From: Archivesica marissinica
Lineage: Eukaryota > Mollusca > Bivalvia > Venerida > Vesicomyidae
Length of the DNA stretch: 64,000 nt
Direction of reading: 5' to 3'
Assembly (NCBI GenBank): GCA_014843695.1
Contig: CM026395.1
Location: 48,652,557-48,716,556, forward strand
Each line of letters starts with the position of its first letter. Within the stretch, counting starts at the first letter, position 1. The notes beneath the pieces were generated by a model, which did not search any database, was not told where the DNA came from, and was given only the letters and a program-made list of their open reading frames with translations. Of the stretch, positions 1 through 10,384 are shown piece after piece. The translations under genes and the position numbers were made by a program.

Positions 1-75
1 CCTGTGATATATGTGCAGACAGTCAGACATAATCATTTAATAAGCCATGATTTTTGTTTCGCAATATTGATACAC
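1..75. repeat. Left edge of gap: inverted 75-bp repeat copy
   Basis: These 75 bases are the exact reverse complement of 30994-31068. Both copies border a run of 1,000 Ns, so the same repeat, in opposite orientations, flanks both assembly gaps. This points to a longer dispersed element whose body was not assembled. No coding content is visible. Confidence 0.9.
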
Positions 76-1075
76 NNNNNNNNNNNNNNNNNNNNNNNNN
101 NNNNNNNNNNNNNNNNNNNNNNNNNNNNNNNNNNNNNNNNNNNNNNNNNNNNNNNNNNNNNNNNNNNNNNNNNNNNNNNNNNNNNNNNNNNNNNNNNNNN
201 NNNNNNNNNNNNNNNNNNNNNNNNNNNNNNNNNNNNNNNNNNNNNNNNNNNNNNNNNNNNNNNNNNNNNNNNNNNNNNNNNNNNNNNNNNNNNNNNNNNN
301 NNNNNNNNNNNNNNNNNNNNNNNNNNNNNNNNNNNNNNNNNNNNNNNNNNNNNNNNNNNNNNNNNNNNNNNNNNNNNNNNNNNNNNNNNNNNNNNNNNNN
401 NNNNNNNNNNNNNNNNNNNNNNNNNNNNNNNNNNNNNNNNNNNNNNNNNNNNNNNNNNNNNNNNNNNNNNNNNNNNNNNNNNNNNNNNNNNNNNNNNNNN
501 NNNNNNNNNNNNNNNNNNNNNNNNNNNNNNNNNNNNNNNNNNNNNNNNNNNNNNNNNNNNNNNNNNNNNNNNNNNNNNNNNNNNNNNNNNNNNNNNNNNN
601 NNNNNNNNNNNNNNNNNNNNNNNNNNNNNNNNNNNNNNNNNNNNNNNNNNNNNNNNNNNNNNNNNNNNNNNNNNNNNNNNNNNNNNNNNNNNNNNNNNNN
701 NNNNNNNNNNNNNNNNNNNNNNNNNNNNNNNNNNNNNNNNNNNNNNNNNNNNNNNNNNNNNNNNNNNNNNNNNNNNNNNNNNNNNNNNNNNNNNNNNNNN
801 NNNNNNNNNNNNNNNNNNNNNNNNNNNNNNNNNNNNNNNNNNNNNNNNNNNNNNNNNNNNNNNNNNNNNNNNNNNNNNNNNNNNNNNNNNNNNNNNNNNN
901 NNNNNNNNNNNNNNNNNNNNNNNNNNNNNNNNNNNNNNNNNNNNNNNNNNNNNNNNNNNNNNNNNNNNNNNNNNNNNNNNNNNNNNNNNNNNNNNNNNNN
1001 NNNNNNNNNNNNNNNNNNNNNNNNNNNNNNNNNNNNNNNNNNNNNNNNNNNNNNNNNNNNNNNNNNNNNNNNNNN
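76..1075. other. Assembly gap (1,000 Ns)
   Basis: A run of exactly 1,000 unknown bases, probably a fixed-size placeholder. Open frames across it are artefacts. Confidence 0.99.
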
Positions 1076-1387
1076 TGCTTAGACTGGACTGTTGCCATAT
1101 GGCTGACCTAAGCTTGCTTAGACTGGACTGTTGCCATATGGCTGACCTAAGCTTGCTTAGACTGGACTGTTGCCATATGGCTGACCTAAGCTTGCTTAGA
1201 CTGGACTGTTGCCATATGGCTGACCTGAGCTTGCTTAGACTGGACTGTTGCCATATGGCTGACCTAAGCTTGCTTAGACTGGACTGTTGCCATATGGCTG
1301 ACCTAAGCTTGCTTAGACTGGACTGTTGCCATATGGCTGACCTAAGCTTGCTTAGACTGGACTGTTGCCATATGGCTGACCTAAGCT
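1076..1387. repeat. 39-bp minisatellite, 8 copies
   Basis: Eight nearly identical 39-bp units begin with TGCTTAGACTGGACTG. The array touches the N gap, so its true length is unknown. Because 39 is a multiple of 3, the array stays open in frame as a 13-residue repeat, but nothing supports translation. Confidence 0.95.
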
Positions 1388-1439
1388 CTCGGCGTGGCTT
1401 TTAAATAACATTGGCATACGCCCAGCTTCTTAACCCACA

Positions 1440-1669
1440 AAGTCGTGATAGCGCAGTGGATGCGCGTTCGCTTCAGGTGCGAAAGGTCCGGAGTTCGAGC
1501 CCCACTGGAGCCGTTACGATTGTACCCTTAGGCAAGGCATTTAAATTCCACGTTGCCTCTTCTCTCTCCCTCGTGGCGATGGATTCCATCAGGAATGAGG
1601 TCTCGAGAGTGATTTATATAAGTTGAAATAACTTGTTTCGCAATCGAGCTAAAATAAATTTGTATAAAA
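1440..1669 (+). mobile_element. tRNA-derived SINE, family A (full copy)
   Basis: About 230 bp. The head carries a Pol III A box (ATAGCGCAGTGG) and B box (GAGTTCGAGCC). The body follows, with a tail ending AAAATAAATTTGTATAAA. It is flanked by a 12-bp direct repeat, TCTTAACCCACA, at 1428-1439 and 1670-1681, which is a target-site duplication. The same family occurs near 8554, 26988 and 34453 (minus), and 5'-truncated near 50608. Confidence 0.9.
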
Positions 1670-1743
1670 TCTTAACCCACAGCACTATGGCGACGTCTTA
1701 TGTCAATGAAACATTTTTGCCACTGCTCCACCACATAATGTAA

Positions 1744-1950
<207 letters not shown>

Positions 1951-1992
1951 TGATTTCTCGTGTCTATTTTTAAAGAAGTGTGTTATGTGGAA

Positions 1993-3274
1993 TATAGCCG
2001 GGCATTTAAAGAGGTCTGTATGAGTACAACCAGGATTTAAAGAAGTCTGTATGAGTACAGCCAGGATTTAAAGAAGTCTGTATGAGTACAGACGGGATTT
2101 AAAGAAGTCTGTATGAGTACAGCCGGAATTTAAAGAAGTCTGTATGAGTATAGCCGGGCATTTAAAGAGGTCTGTATGAGTACAGCCAGGATTTAAAGAT
2201 GTCTGTATGAGTATAGCCGGGCATTTAAAGAAGTCTGTATGAGTACAGCCGGGATTTAAAGAAGTCTGTATGAGTACAGCCGGGCATTTAAAGAAGTCTG
2301 TATGAGTACAGCCGGGCATTTAAAGAGGTCTGTATGAGTACAGCCAGGATTTAATGATGTCTGTATGGAGTACAGCCGGGATTTAAAGAAGTCTGTATGA
2401 GTACAGCCAGGATTTAAAGAAGTCTGTATGGAGTACAGACGGGATTTAAAGAAGTCTGTATGAGTACAGCCGGGATTTAATGATGTCTGTATGGAGTACA
2501 GCCGGGATTTAAAAAAGTCTGTATGAGTACAGCCAGGATTTAAAGAAGTCTGTATGGAGTACAGACGGGATTTAAAGAAGTCTGTATGATGTATGAGTAC
2601 AGCCAGGATTTAAAGAAGTCTGTATGAGTACAGCCAGGATTTAAAGAAGTCTGTATGAGTACAGCCAGGATTTAAAGAAGTCTGTATGAGTACAGACGGG
2701 ATTTAAAGAAGTCTGTATGAGTACAGCCGGGATTTAAAGAAGTCTGTATGAGTACAGACGGGATTTAAAGAAGTCTGTATGAGTACAGCCGGGATTTAAA
2801 GATGTCTGTGGAGTACAGCCGGGATTTAAAGATGTCTGTATGGAGTACAGCCCGGGATTTAAAGATGTCTGTGTGGAGTACAGCCGGGATTTAAAGATGT
2901 CTGTATGGAGTACAGCCCGGGATTTAAAGATGTCTGTATGGAGTACAGCCCGGGATTTAAAGATGTCTGTGTGGAGTACAGCCGGGATTTAAAGATGTCT
3001 GTATGGAGTACAGCCCGGGATTTAAAGATGTCTGTGTGGAGTACAGCCGGGATTTAAAGATGTCTGTATGGAGTACAGCCCGGGATTTAAAGATGTCTGT
3101 GTGGAGTACAGCCGGGATTTAAAGATGTCTGTATGGAGTACAGCCGGGATTTAAAGATGTCTATATGGAATAAAGCCAGGATTTAAAGATGTCTATATGT
3201 AGTACAGCCGGGATTTAAAGATGTCTGAGGTACACAGCCGGGATTTAAAGAGGTCTGAGGCACACAGCCGGGAT
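1993..3274. repeat. ~31-bp minisatellite (about 42 copies)
   Basis: Units resemble GGGATTTAAAGAAGTCTGTA followed by TGAGTACAGCC. Variants with GAGG, GATG, TATGGAGTAC and CCCGGG are grouped along the array, so the left and right halves differ. Unit length drifts between about 28 and 32 bp. Noncoding. Confidence 0.93.
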
Positions 3275-3532
3275 GTACTCCAGACATGTCGATGTATCAT
3301 GAAGACATGGCTTTTTATGACAAGATTCTAGTAATTTGGGATATTGACACAGTAGGTCTATATTACAGACAGTCAGCAAGGAGAGTCTGCATATTACGTT
3401 AAATTACTTTACACTGGTTCCCTGGTTATATCTCGATACTCTCAGGGTTCAGGTTATGGTACGATAATACAGCAGGACTGCAAAAACACCTTTCAAAATG
3501 TGAAAAATCTGAAATTTGTTTTTTTGATCGTA

Positions 3533-3825
3533 TGGGAGTTGGGGTGGGGAAGATGAGATGGGGTGGGGAAGATGAGCCAGGGAGTTGGTGTGGGGAAGAT
3601 GAGCCAGGGAGTTGGGGTGGGAAGATGAGACAGGGAGATGGGGTGGTGAAGATGAGCCAGGGAGTTGGGGTGGGGAAGATGAGCCAGGGAGTTGGGGTGG
3701 GGAAGATGAGCCAGGGAGTTGGGGTGGGGAAGATGAGCCAGGGAGTTGGGGTGGGGAAGATGAGCCAGGGAGTTGGGGTGGGGAAGATGATCCAGGGAGA
3801 TGGGGTGGGGAAGATGATCCAGTGC
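3533..3825. repeat. 27-bp G-rich minisatellite
   Basis: About ten units of 27 bp based on GGGGTGGGGAAGATGAGCCA then GGGAGTT. The plus strand is strongly purine- and G-rich with repeated GGGGTGGGG runs. Several frames are open on both strands only because the unit is a multiple of 3 and lacks stops. Confidence 0.93.
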
Positions 3826-3859
3826 ACATCAGTGTCCAGGGTTCATTCTAGGACATAAT

Positions 3860-5415
3860 GTTTTGGAGAAGTGAGATGGCGCTCAATTGCAACATTTCAA
3901 CAAAATACGGCTAAAAGTCACAATTTGACAATTTTGAACAGAAGAAGTGTGTTACGGTATATTTGGCCCAGTGTATCTTACTGGAGAATATTTTGTTTGA
4001 AAATTTGTTATTTTGGGGGGGGGGCCTCTATAATGAGCCGGGTCATAATGGCGCTTGACTGAGCAGTTTATAATTATGTAACCAATTAGTGTTATTCGCT
4101 GAATGAATTCAAATTATTAGTAAATATGTGTGTTAAATTTTGATATTTCAAGTAAGTTTGAATTTTATGACTCGCCGACTAAATTCGCTCTTTTCTTGCA
4201 TTAGTCTCTGTTTGAACAATTCTATACTACGGTATGACCTCTAGTTCTTTCATACAAATGAAAATAATGTGCCCTTATTTACCTTACCATAGTCATGCAT
4301 TATCTGATACAGGCCGATACCCACATTTTTTCCTAGGGAGTTGTGCCATTGTTCTCAGGGGCGAGTTCAAACACGAGCCGCGTAGCGCTACCTGCATCAT
4401 TTGGTAAGGGGGTTTGTGGTTCTCCCTGGGGCTTCACCCACAACACTTTTTTAAAACCTCAATGCCTGGGCGCCTTTGATGCTTTGCTTTGCATCAATAT
4501 GTATTTCTTGTGTATATAATTATATTTAATTAAATATATAGAAAACTAGGCGACAATCACATAGTGGGTAGAATTTGTGGTAATATTATGATAGTTGGGT
4601 TTGATAACAGGGGATCTATGAAATTTAAATTTTAATACATTTATTGGCAAAAAGCGGACCTTGGCAGATATAGGGTAGTGCGTATGCACCATCGCACCCC
4701 CACTGTCTACAGACCTGCGATAAACATGTACCATATCTGCCCCTGAGTCTCCAATATTGAAGTCGGCAATCCTAGTTTCCGTAACTTCTATATCGTACGG
4801 CATTTCCCTTAAGTAACCTATGAGCGAGGCTGTGGGGAAATCTGTTTGAATAGTTTAAAGGTCACGTCATCGATGTGATAAAGAAATGAACAAAATTTGC
4901 GACTCATTTTTATTTCATATAAACTTTTATATAATTGTATTAACGCTTAACCTGCTGAATGTAATTGAAGGAATGAGCAAACAGTATAGATCCAGATCAG
5001 CCACAGCGTCATTCCACATCTGATCAGGATCTATGTTGTTTGCTATTCAGCCAAGTGGTTTTGCTCCACTATCAGGTGGCATGTTCTGTGCACGTTCTGT
5101 GCCAAGAGGATCTAGCTGTATGTTGTTTGCAAAAATGAATATTCCTGATTACTCGTTTCCAGCGCAGTAAGAGTTAAACCAAATTGGGAAATAAAAAGAT
5201 GAATCATTTCATGCAGGAAGCAGTATCAGTTTGATGTTTAGTAGAATGTTGTATATATATATTGTAGTTAATCAATGCAAGATAATGTACATGTATTATT
5301 CTTTGAATTATATGTATGCTTGAATTCTGAGTATTTTTATAGCATTTGTCATCGTCATGGTAATGGACTTTGTCACTATTGGGGAAGATTTATGTGTAAA
5401 CCCCCGTCATCCATT
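3860..5415. other. No gene seen
   Basis: AT-rich intergenic sequence. Near 4980-5130 there are repeated phrases (GATCAGGATCTATGTTGTTTGC and a near copy) typical of an old dispersed element. A minus-strand ORF at 4546-4803 has no recognisable family, so I do not call it. Confidence 0.5.
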
Positions 5416-5418
5416 CCC

Positions 5419-5712
5419 CCCTACATGACTAGCTCAGCATGTAGAGCTCTCACATTGGAAGGGAGAGCTGCTAGTGCGAACCCTAGCTCAATTGGTCGAG
5501 CTCTCGCCTTACTAGGAAGAGGTCCTGAATTCAAGACATATCTCGATCGGTAGAACTCCACTTACCCTGGAAGGGAGAGCTACTAGTGCGAATCTAGCTC
5601 AATTGGTCGAGCTCTCGCCTTGCTAGGAAGAGGTCCTGAATTCAAGACATACCTCGATCGGTAGAGCTCTCGTCCTATATTGAAGAAGTCACTGGTTCAA
5701 GCCCCGAGATGG
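5419..5712 (+). repeat. Tandem cluster of degenerate tRNA-like modules
   Basis: About five consecutive modules each have an A-box-like stretch (TAGCTCAATTGGTCGAGC, CTCGATCGGTAGAGC) and most end in a B-box-like stretch (TTCAAGAC, GTTCAAGCC). Two modules together make a repeat of about 107 bp, present nearly twice. Anticodon stems do not fold convincingly, so these are tRNA-derived repeat heads or pseudogenes rather than functional tRNA genes. Confidence 0.6.
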
Positions 5713-5715
5713 TTT

Positions 5716-6194
5716 GCACATTTTTATTCCGGTAGACATTTTCAATCAATAATCAATGCAAACATTATTTAATGTATATTTGGTGCCGATTTAACTGGCA
5801 TTTGTTACCCGTCATTTGCATATAATTATAGAGTGTACCCTTTATTGATACAAATATAATAAAATTATGTACAGTACCTGAAAATGAGTAGAAGAAATTT
5901 TCCCGGACTTGACAATTTATTGTTGTCACCATTAAATCCAAAAAGCCAAACAGTGCATTGTTCACGTATAAATGCATTGCTACTACAAATTCTTCCGAAT
6001 ACATTCGAACACTAACATTGAATCAATAAACAGTGTTGTTGTGGTATACAAACTTTCAAAAGTGAAGTAGGATTTCATATACCGGTCATACACGCTCCTG
6101 AATTGACATTTCTTTGTCATTGTAGTCAATACTAAACACTTGATACTGTCGCTTAGGGATAATAAATTTAACTAAGATTAGTCTACAAATAAAT
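5716..6194. other. No gene seen
   Basis: AT-rich sequence with only short ORFs. I see no tandem repeat or coding signature. Confidence 0.5.
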
Positions 6195-6525
6195 ATGCAT
6201 GGGCACAAATGTGAGATATAACGGTAAATCTGAACCATAAATCTCATTATTCGGGATACACGAGTTGTATTACGCATGGATGTCGACCCTGTTTACATTA
6301 TTTTGGTCTGTCAACAAACCGCGTATGCGACGCTTGTTTATTAGTTGAAATACTCAGTTTTTGATGTAAATATTTGGGAACAAAATTATACCATAATAAT
6401 AGAAAATTACATTCTTTAAATAAGATCAATATGTCTTAAAACTAGGTCACTAGGTCAAATGAGTGCCAAATTTCATTCCGTAGAAATTTGCGTTTTCACT
6501 GAAGTAGTTTAGCTTTAAAGGCTAT
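6195..6525. repeat. Dispersed repeat, copy 1
   Basis: Shares long stretches with 32395-32640, for example CACAAATGTGAGATATAACG, then GTTGTATTACGCATGGATGT, then GTCAACAAACCGCGTAT. Part of it, around the GTAGAAATTTGCGTTTTCAC end, appears inverted near 48500-48620. Probably a degraded transposable element of unknown class. Confidence 0.7.
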
Positions 6526-6683
6526 TCCGTTGGAATATTTGTAGGACAGGCCAATCTGTGCTAACTATACTTGTATGCTTCAATATAGATTATTATGTGT
6601 TCTAATTTCACAGATGTTTCCACGATAATAATTCATGTGTCTTTGATATTTTGTCAGTATTTTATCCAACTAATATTTACGAC

Positions 6684-6860
6684 GGGGGTCCTCCGTGGCA
6701 AAGTGGTTACAGTCGTTGACTTCAAATCATTTTTGCCTATCACCACTGTAGGTTCAAAACCTACAAAGTAATTCATGTGAGGAAGCCATCCCGATGGCTC
6801 AGGAAGAACACTAGCACTTTTATTAGAGTCCACATGCTGTAGAGAGCTCTTGGCCACAAA
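6684..6860 (+). mobile_element. SINE with tRNA-Leu-like head
   Basis: The head TCCGTGGCAAAGTGGTTACA resembles a class II tRNA 5' half. It is followed by CTTCAAATC, like a Leu(CAA) anticodon loop, and by a B box GTAGGTTCAAAACC. The longer spacing between boxes fits a tRNA with a long variable arm. No TSD was identified. Confidence 0.55.
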
Positions 6861-6923
6861 AGCTCATGAGCTTATTTTGTTGAGACTGCATTGTGGTTCT
6901 TAGCATTTTTAAATAAAAGAACT

Positions 6924-7011
6924 GGAAAGGTGTTGTTAGGTATAACTGCCCGCCGGCGATATAGCCCGAAATGGTGCTGATGCAGGCGTAAAACCCGAAA
7001 TATAACATAAT
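6924..7011 (+). mobile_element. ~90-bp SINE 3'-tail insertion with TSD
   Basis: The segment begins GGAAAGGTGTTGTTAGGTA, contains GCCGGCGATATAGCCC and ends CGTAAAACCCGAAATATAACATAA. A 13-bp direct repeat AAATAAAAGAACT lies on both sides (6911-6923 and 7012-7024), so this short piece inserted as a unit. A near copy with its own TSD lies at 42255-42354. Confidence 0.85.
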
Positions 7012-7179
7012 AAATAAAAGAACTTCCTCTTTTGGATCTCCTGTGAGCTTTTTTTGAGCTCACAAGCTCTAATGAATCTGTCTAGTGTTACACGAGTGTA
7101 GTTTGTCCAGTTGTTTCCGTGTTCATTATGCATCACGATTCTCACTAAATGAAATATTTTTACACTTATCGTAGTATTG

Positions 7180-7380
7180 TAGTATCCGTGGTCCAGTGGT
7201 AAAGCGTCGGATCTGGAATCTATCGTCCCGGGTTCAATACTTGGTCAGGCCACATATGTAGTATTGAGCAAGGCACCTCACACACATTGCTTATAACTGG
7301 TTAACCACTTAGGTCGGCTAAGCTTGCCCAGGAAAACATGTCTACGTCCTCGCAAGGGGTTTGACATTAATGGAACATAC
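7180..7380 (+). mobile_element. tRNA-derived SINE, family D
   Basis: The head GTGGTCCAGTGGTAAAGCGT (A box) is followed by the B-box-like GGGTTCAATAC. The body GTCAGGCCACATATGTAGTA leads to a conserved 3' part, GGCTAAGCTTGCCCAGGAAA. The same order occurs at 33952-34125 and, inverted and interrupted, at 26885-27305. Confidence 0.8.
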
Positions 7381-7446
7381 ATAGTAAAAAGCTGTGTGGT
7401 ACTTGCATGTATAACTGTTGATATATAAATGTATTACTGGTACATG

Positions 7447-7860
7447 GTAGCCTGCGTTCCAGTCTTATCGATTTTCCACTAATTTACTTCTGGCAAAATG
7501 ACATTATCAGAAACTCAATACGGCCCAATTAATTGTCTCGGTGTTAAAATATATATTTTCCACTAATTTACTTCTGGCAAAATGACATTATCAGAAACTC
7601 AATACGGCCCAATTAATTGTCTCGGTGTTAAAATATATATTTTCCACTAATTTATTTCTGGCAAAATGACATTATCAGAAACTCAATACGGCCCAATTAA
7701 TGATCTCGGTATTAAAATTTATTTATAAATATATAAAATTATATATAAAATTTATTTTAATACCGAGATCATTAATTGGGCCATATTTCAAGTTTCTGAT
7801 AATGTCCTTTTGCCAGAAGTAAATTAGTGGAAAATCGACAGACTGGAACCCAGGCTATCA
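7447..7860. mobile_element. Foldback/MITE-like element with internal triplication
   Basis: Outer arms are inverted: GTAGCCTGCGTTCCAGTCTT on the left against AGACTGGAACCCAGGCTATC on the right. Inside the left arm an ~83-bp block starting TTTTCCACTAATTTACTTCT is repeated three times in direct orientation (from about 7492, 7556 and 7640). One inverted copy of that block (about 7756-7836) forms the right arm, leaving a short AT-rich loop. No transposase is present. Confidence 0.85.
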
Positions 7861-7903
7861 TGACTGACCAGGCAAAATATATCATGTTCCCAGGCTAGGT
7901 ACA

Positions 7904-8054
7904 TCGTCTCCTGGTTCTTTTACTTGCACGGTGTAAAACACCGATCTCGGTTTAATATCCCATCTGACATATTAGGGTCAGACGGGGGATCGTACCTGCG
8001 ATGCCTGGATTACAAGTCCAACGTGTTAACCACTGGACTACAGATCTGTCTTGT
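7904..8054 (-). mobile_element. tRNA-Thr-type SINE, family C (partial)
   Basis: On the minus strand the head reads ATCTGTAGTCCAGTGGTTAA, then a TTGT-containing anticodon loop, as in Thr(TGT). It continues with the family C body ending near CACGGTGTAAAACACC. The 3' part is missing. Confidence 0.75.
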
Positions 8055-8221
8055 TCACTATGTAGTCATTTGTCAAGATGTATTTATATGCCTTCCCATG
8101 AATGAATGGCAGCATAGCATGTCGGGCGGCATCAAACAGTACCACCGATATCCTTGTTTATTGTACAGGTTTCGCTGGTAACAATGTTTTCACTTACAAT
8201 ATTTTGTGTATATTTCATTCC

Positions 8222-8330
8222 TATAAAACACATTTTATGTATTTTTCACTCCTATGAAAAATGTTTCCTGTATTTTTCACTCCCATGGCAAATATTTCTG
8301 CATTTTTCACTTCCATGAAAAATGTATTTT
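8222..8330. repeat. Short ~32-bp tandem repeat (3 copies)
   Basis: Three diverged units contain TATTTTTCACTCCTATGAAA. Noncoding. Confidence 0.7.
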
Positions 8331-8553
8331 CCTTACTTTGTTGACAGGCTTCATTCTTCCGTAATTAATAATAATGTTATAAAACCGAGTCCGGCTATTA
8401 ATCACTCTTTCATGTTTTCTATATAATATAGATGTAATATATAAAATTAAAATACAAGATTCTTCTAAAATTTATTTTCACCTTGTCTACCACAAGGAAA
8501 TAAAGGCTGGAAAATAAATACTCATCTTGTTTACCACAAGGGAAATAAAGGAA

Positions 8554-8781
8554 ATCGTGATAGCGCAGTGGATGCGCGTTCGCTTCAGGTGCGAAAGGTC
8601 CGGAGTTAGAGCCCTGCAGTAGCCTTTATGATTGTGCCCTTAGGCAAGGCATTTAAATTCCACATTGCCTCTTATCTCTCCCTCGTGGCAATGTATTCCA
8701 TCAGGAATGAGGTCTCGAGAGTGATTAATATAAGTTGTAAGAACTTGTTTTGCAATCAAGCTAAAATAAATTTGTATAACT
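8554..8781 (+). mobile_element. tRNA-derived SINE, family A (full copy)
   Basis: Same head, body and tail as the copy at 1440. The B box is mutated (GAGTTAGAGCC). It is flanked by AATAAAGGAA at 8544-8553 and 8782-8791 as TSD. Confidence 0.88.
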
Positions 8782-8989
8782 AATAAAGGAAGGAAATATA
8801 TACTTCATCTTGAATGTCCTCTATTTATTTATAGAAACGATGGCTTGGTACTGTGGCCATCGTTTGTTTATTTATGTGCAATTTATGCCCAATTGTCACC
8901 ACTCACACAAGATTTGCATGTATGAATAACAATAAAAATGAATAAATACTCAATGTTATTTATGTTTTTTAGCTCACCTGATTAATGAG

Positions 8990-9945
8990 TCAGATATAGT
9001 CAGACATAGAGGTCAGATGTAAATGTCAGACAGAAAAGTCAGGCATATAGGTCAGATGTAAAGGTCAGACATATAGGTCAGATGTAAAGGTCAGACAGAA
9101 AAGTCAGGCATATAGGTCAGACATAGAGGTCAGACAGAAAGGTCAGACAGAAAAGTCAGGCATATAGGTCAGATGTAAAGGTCAGACAGAAAAGTCGGGC
9201 ATATAGGTCAGATGTAAAGGTCAGACATATAGGTCAGATGTAAAGGTCAGACAGAAAAGTCAGGCATATAGGTCAGATGTAAAGGTCAGACAGAAAAGTC
9301 GGGCATATAGGTCAGATGTAAAGGTCAGACATATAGGTCAGATGTAAAGGTCAGACAGAAAAGTCAGGCATATAGGTCAGATGTAAAGGTCAGACAGAAA
9401 AGTCGGGCATATAGGTCAGATGTAAAGGTCAGACATATAGGTCAGATGTAAAGGTCAGACAGAAAAGTCAGGCATATAGGTCAGATGTAAAGGTCAGACA
9501 GAAAAGTCGGGCATATAGGTCAGATGTAAAGGTCAGACATATAGGTCAGATGTAAAGGTCAGACAGAAAAGTCAGGCATATAGGTCAGATGTAAAGGTCA
9601 GATGTAAAGGTCAGACAGAAAAGTCAGGCATATAGGTCAGACAGAAAAGTCAGGCATATAGGTCAGACAGAAAGGTCAGGCATATAGGTCAGATGTAAAG
9701 GTCAGACATAGAGGTCAGATGTAAAGGTCAGGCATATAGGTCAGATGTAGAGGTCAGGCATATAGGTCAGATGTAAAGGTCATATATATAGGTCAGATGT
9801 AAAGTCGGACAGAAAAGTCAGGCATATAGGTCAGATGTAAAGGTGAAGTGTAAAGTCAGACAGAACAGTCAAACATTTAGGTCAGATGTAAAGATCAGAC
9901 ATATAGGTGAGACGTAAAGGTCAGATGTAGCGGTCAGACAAGGTT
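8990..9945. repeat. 13-bp minisatellite rich in AGGTCA
   Basis: A 13-bp period alternates among AGGTCAGATGTAA, AGGTCAGACATAT, AGGTCAGACAGAA and AAGTCAGGCATAT, about 70 copies in all. These 13-mers are arranged in larger repeated blocks, seen several times between 9040 and 9600. Noncoding. Confidence 0.93.
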
Positions 9946-10009
9946 TAGCTGAGGGTGGAGTATTTGGCATGTGTCAATGCGTGGTCCATCAAATATTGCG
10001 TTTCAATGA

Positions 10010-10078
10010 CTTCTCATGAGAGTGATTAATATAAGTTGTTAAAACTTGCTTTGCAGTCATTGCAAAATAAATAAAATT
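10010..10078 (+). mobile_element. Solo SINE tail (A/B type)
   Basis: GAGAGTGATTAATATAAGTT, then an ACTTGCTTTGCAGTC stretch and an A-rich end. This matches the shared 3' tail of SINE families A and B without a head. Confidence 0.7.
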
Positions 10079-10111
10079 TAAACTATGCCGACAATCTCCG
10101 TCGCAATGCCA

Positions 10112-10354
10112 GAGTGTGTGTTTTACGTTTATTTATCGTCGCTACCAGTTGCCCAGGTGAGCGACGCCTCCTGAAGAGATTAGTCATTTTAGATTTTTGG
10201 AGTATAGTGCAATGATACAGAAACCCATTCTGGAACCTCCTCTGGTTCTTTTATGTGCACGGTGTACAGCTCCGACATGAGACCGTAGTTTAAAGTCCCA
10301 TGTGAAAGACTGTTACTTTTATTAGAGTCAAGACGGGGGATCGAACCTGCGATT
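10112..10354 (-). mobile_element. tRNA-Thr-type SINE, family C (5'-truncated)
   Basis: On the minus strand the body runs from the B-box region (GCAGGTTCGATCCCCCGTCT) through GGTGTAAAGCACC-like and AGAGATTAGTC-like parts to a tail with GGTAGCGACG. The tRNA 5' half is missing and the element stops just before the large satellite. Confidence 0.8.
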
Positions 10355-10384
10355 GAAAAATGAAATTATAAGAGTATAATTATG

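Noticed and set aside
4..1404. 466-residue ORF on the plus strand
   Set aside because: It runs through 1,000 Ns and a 39-bp minisatellite; the same artefact affects ORFs across the gap at 29994-30993.
4546..4803. 85-residue minus-strand ORF
   Set aside because: No recognisable domain. Composition is like the surrounding noncoding DNA, so I could not support it as a gene.
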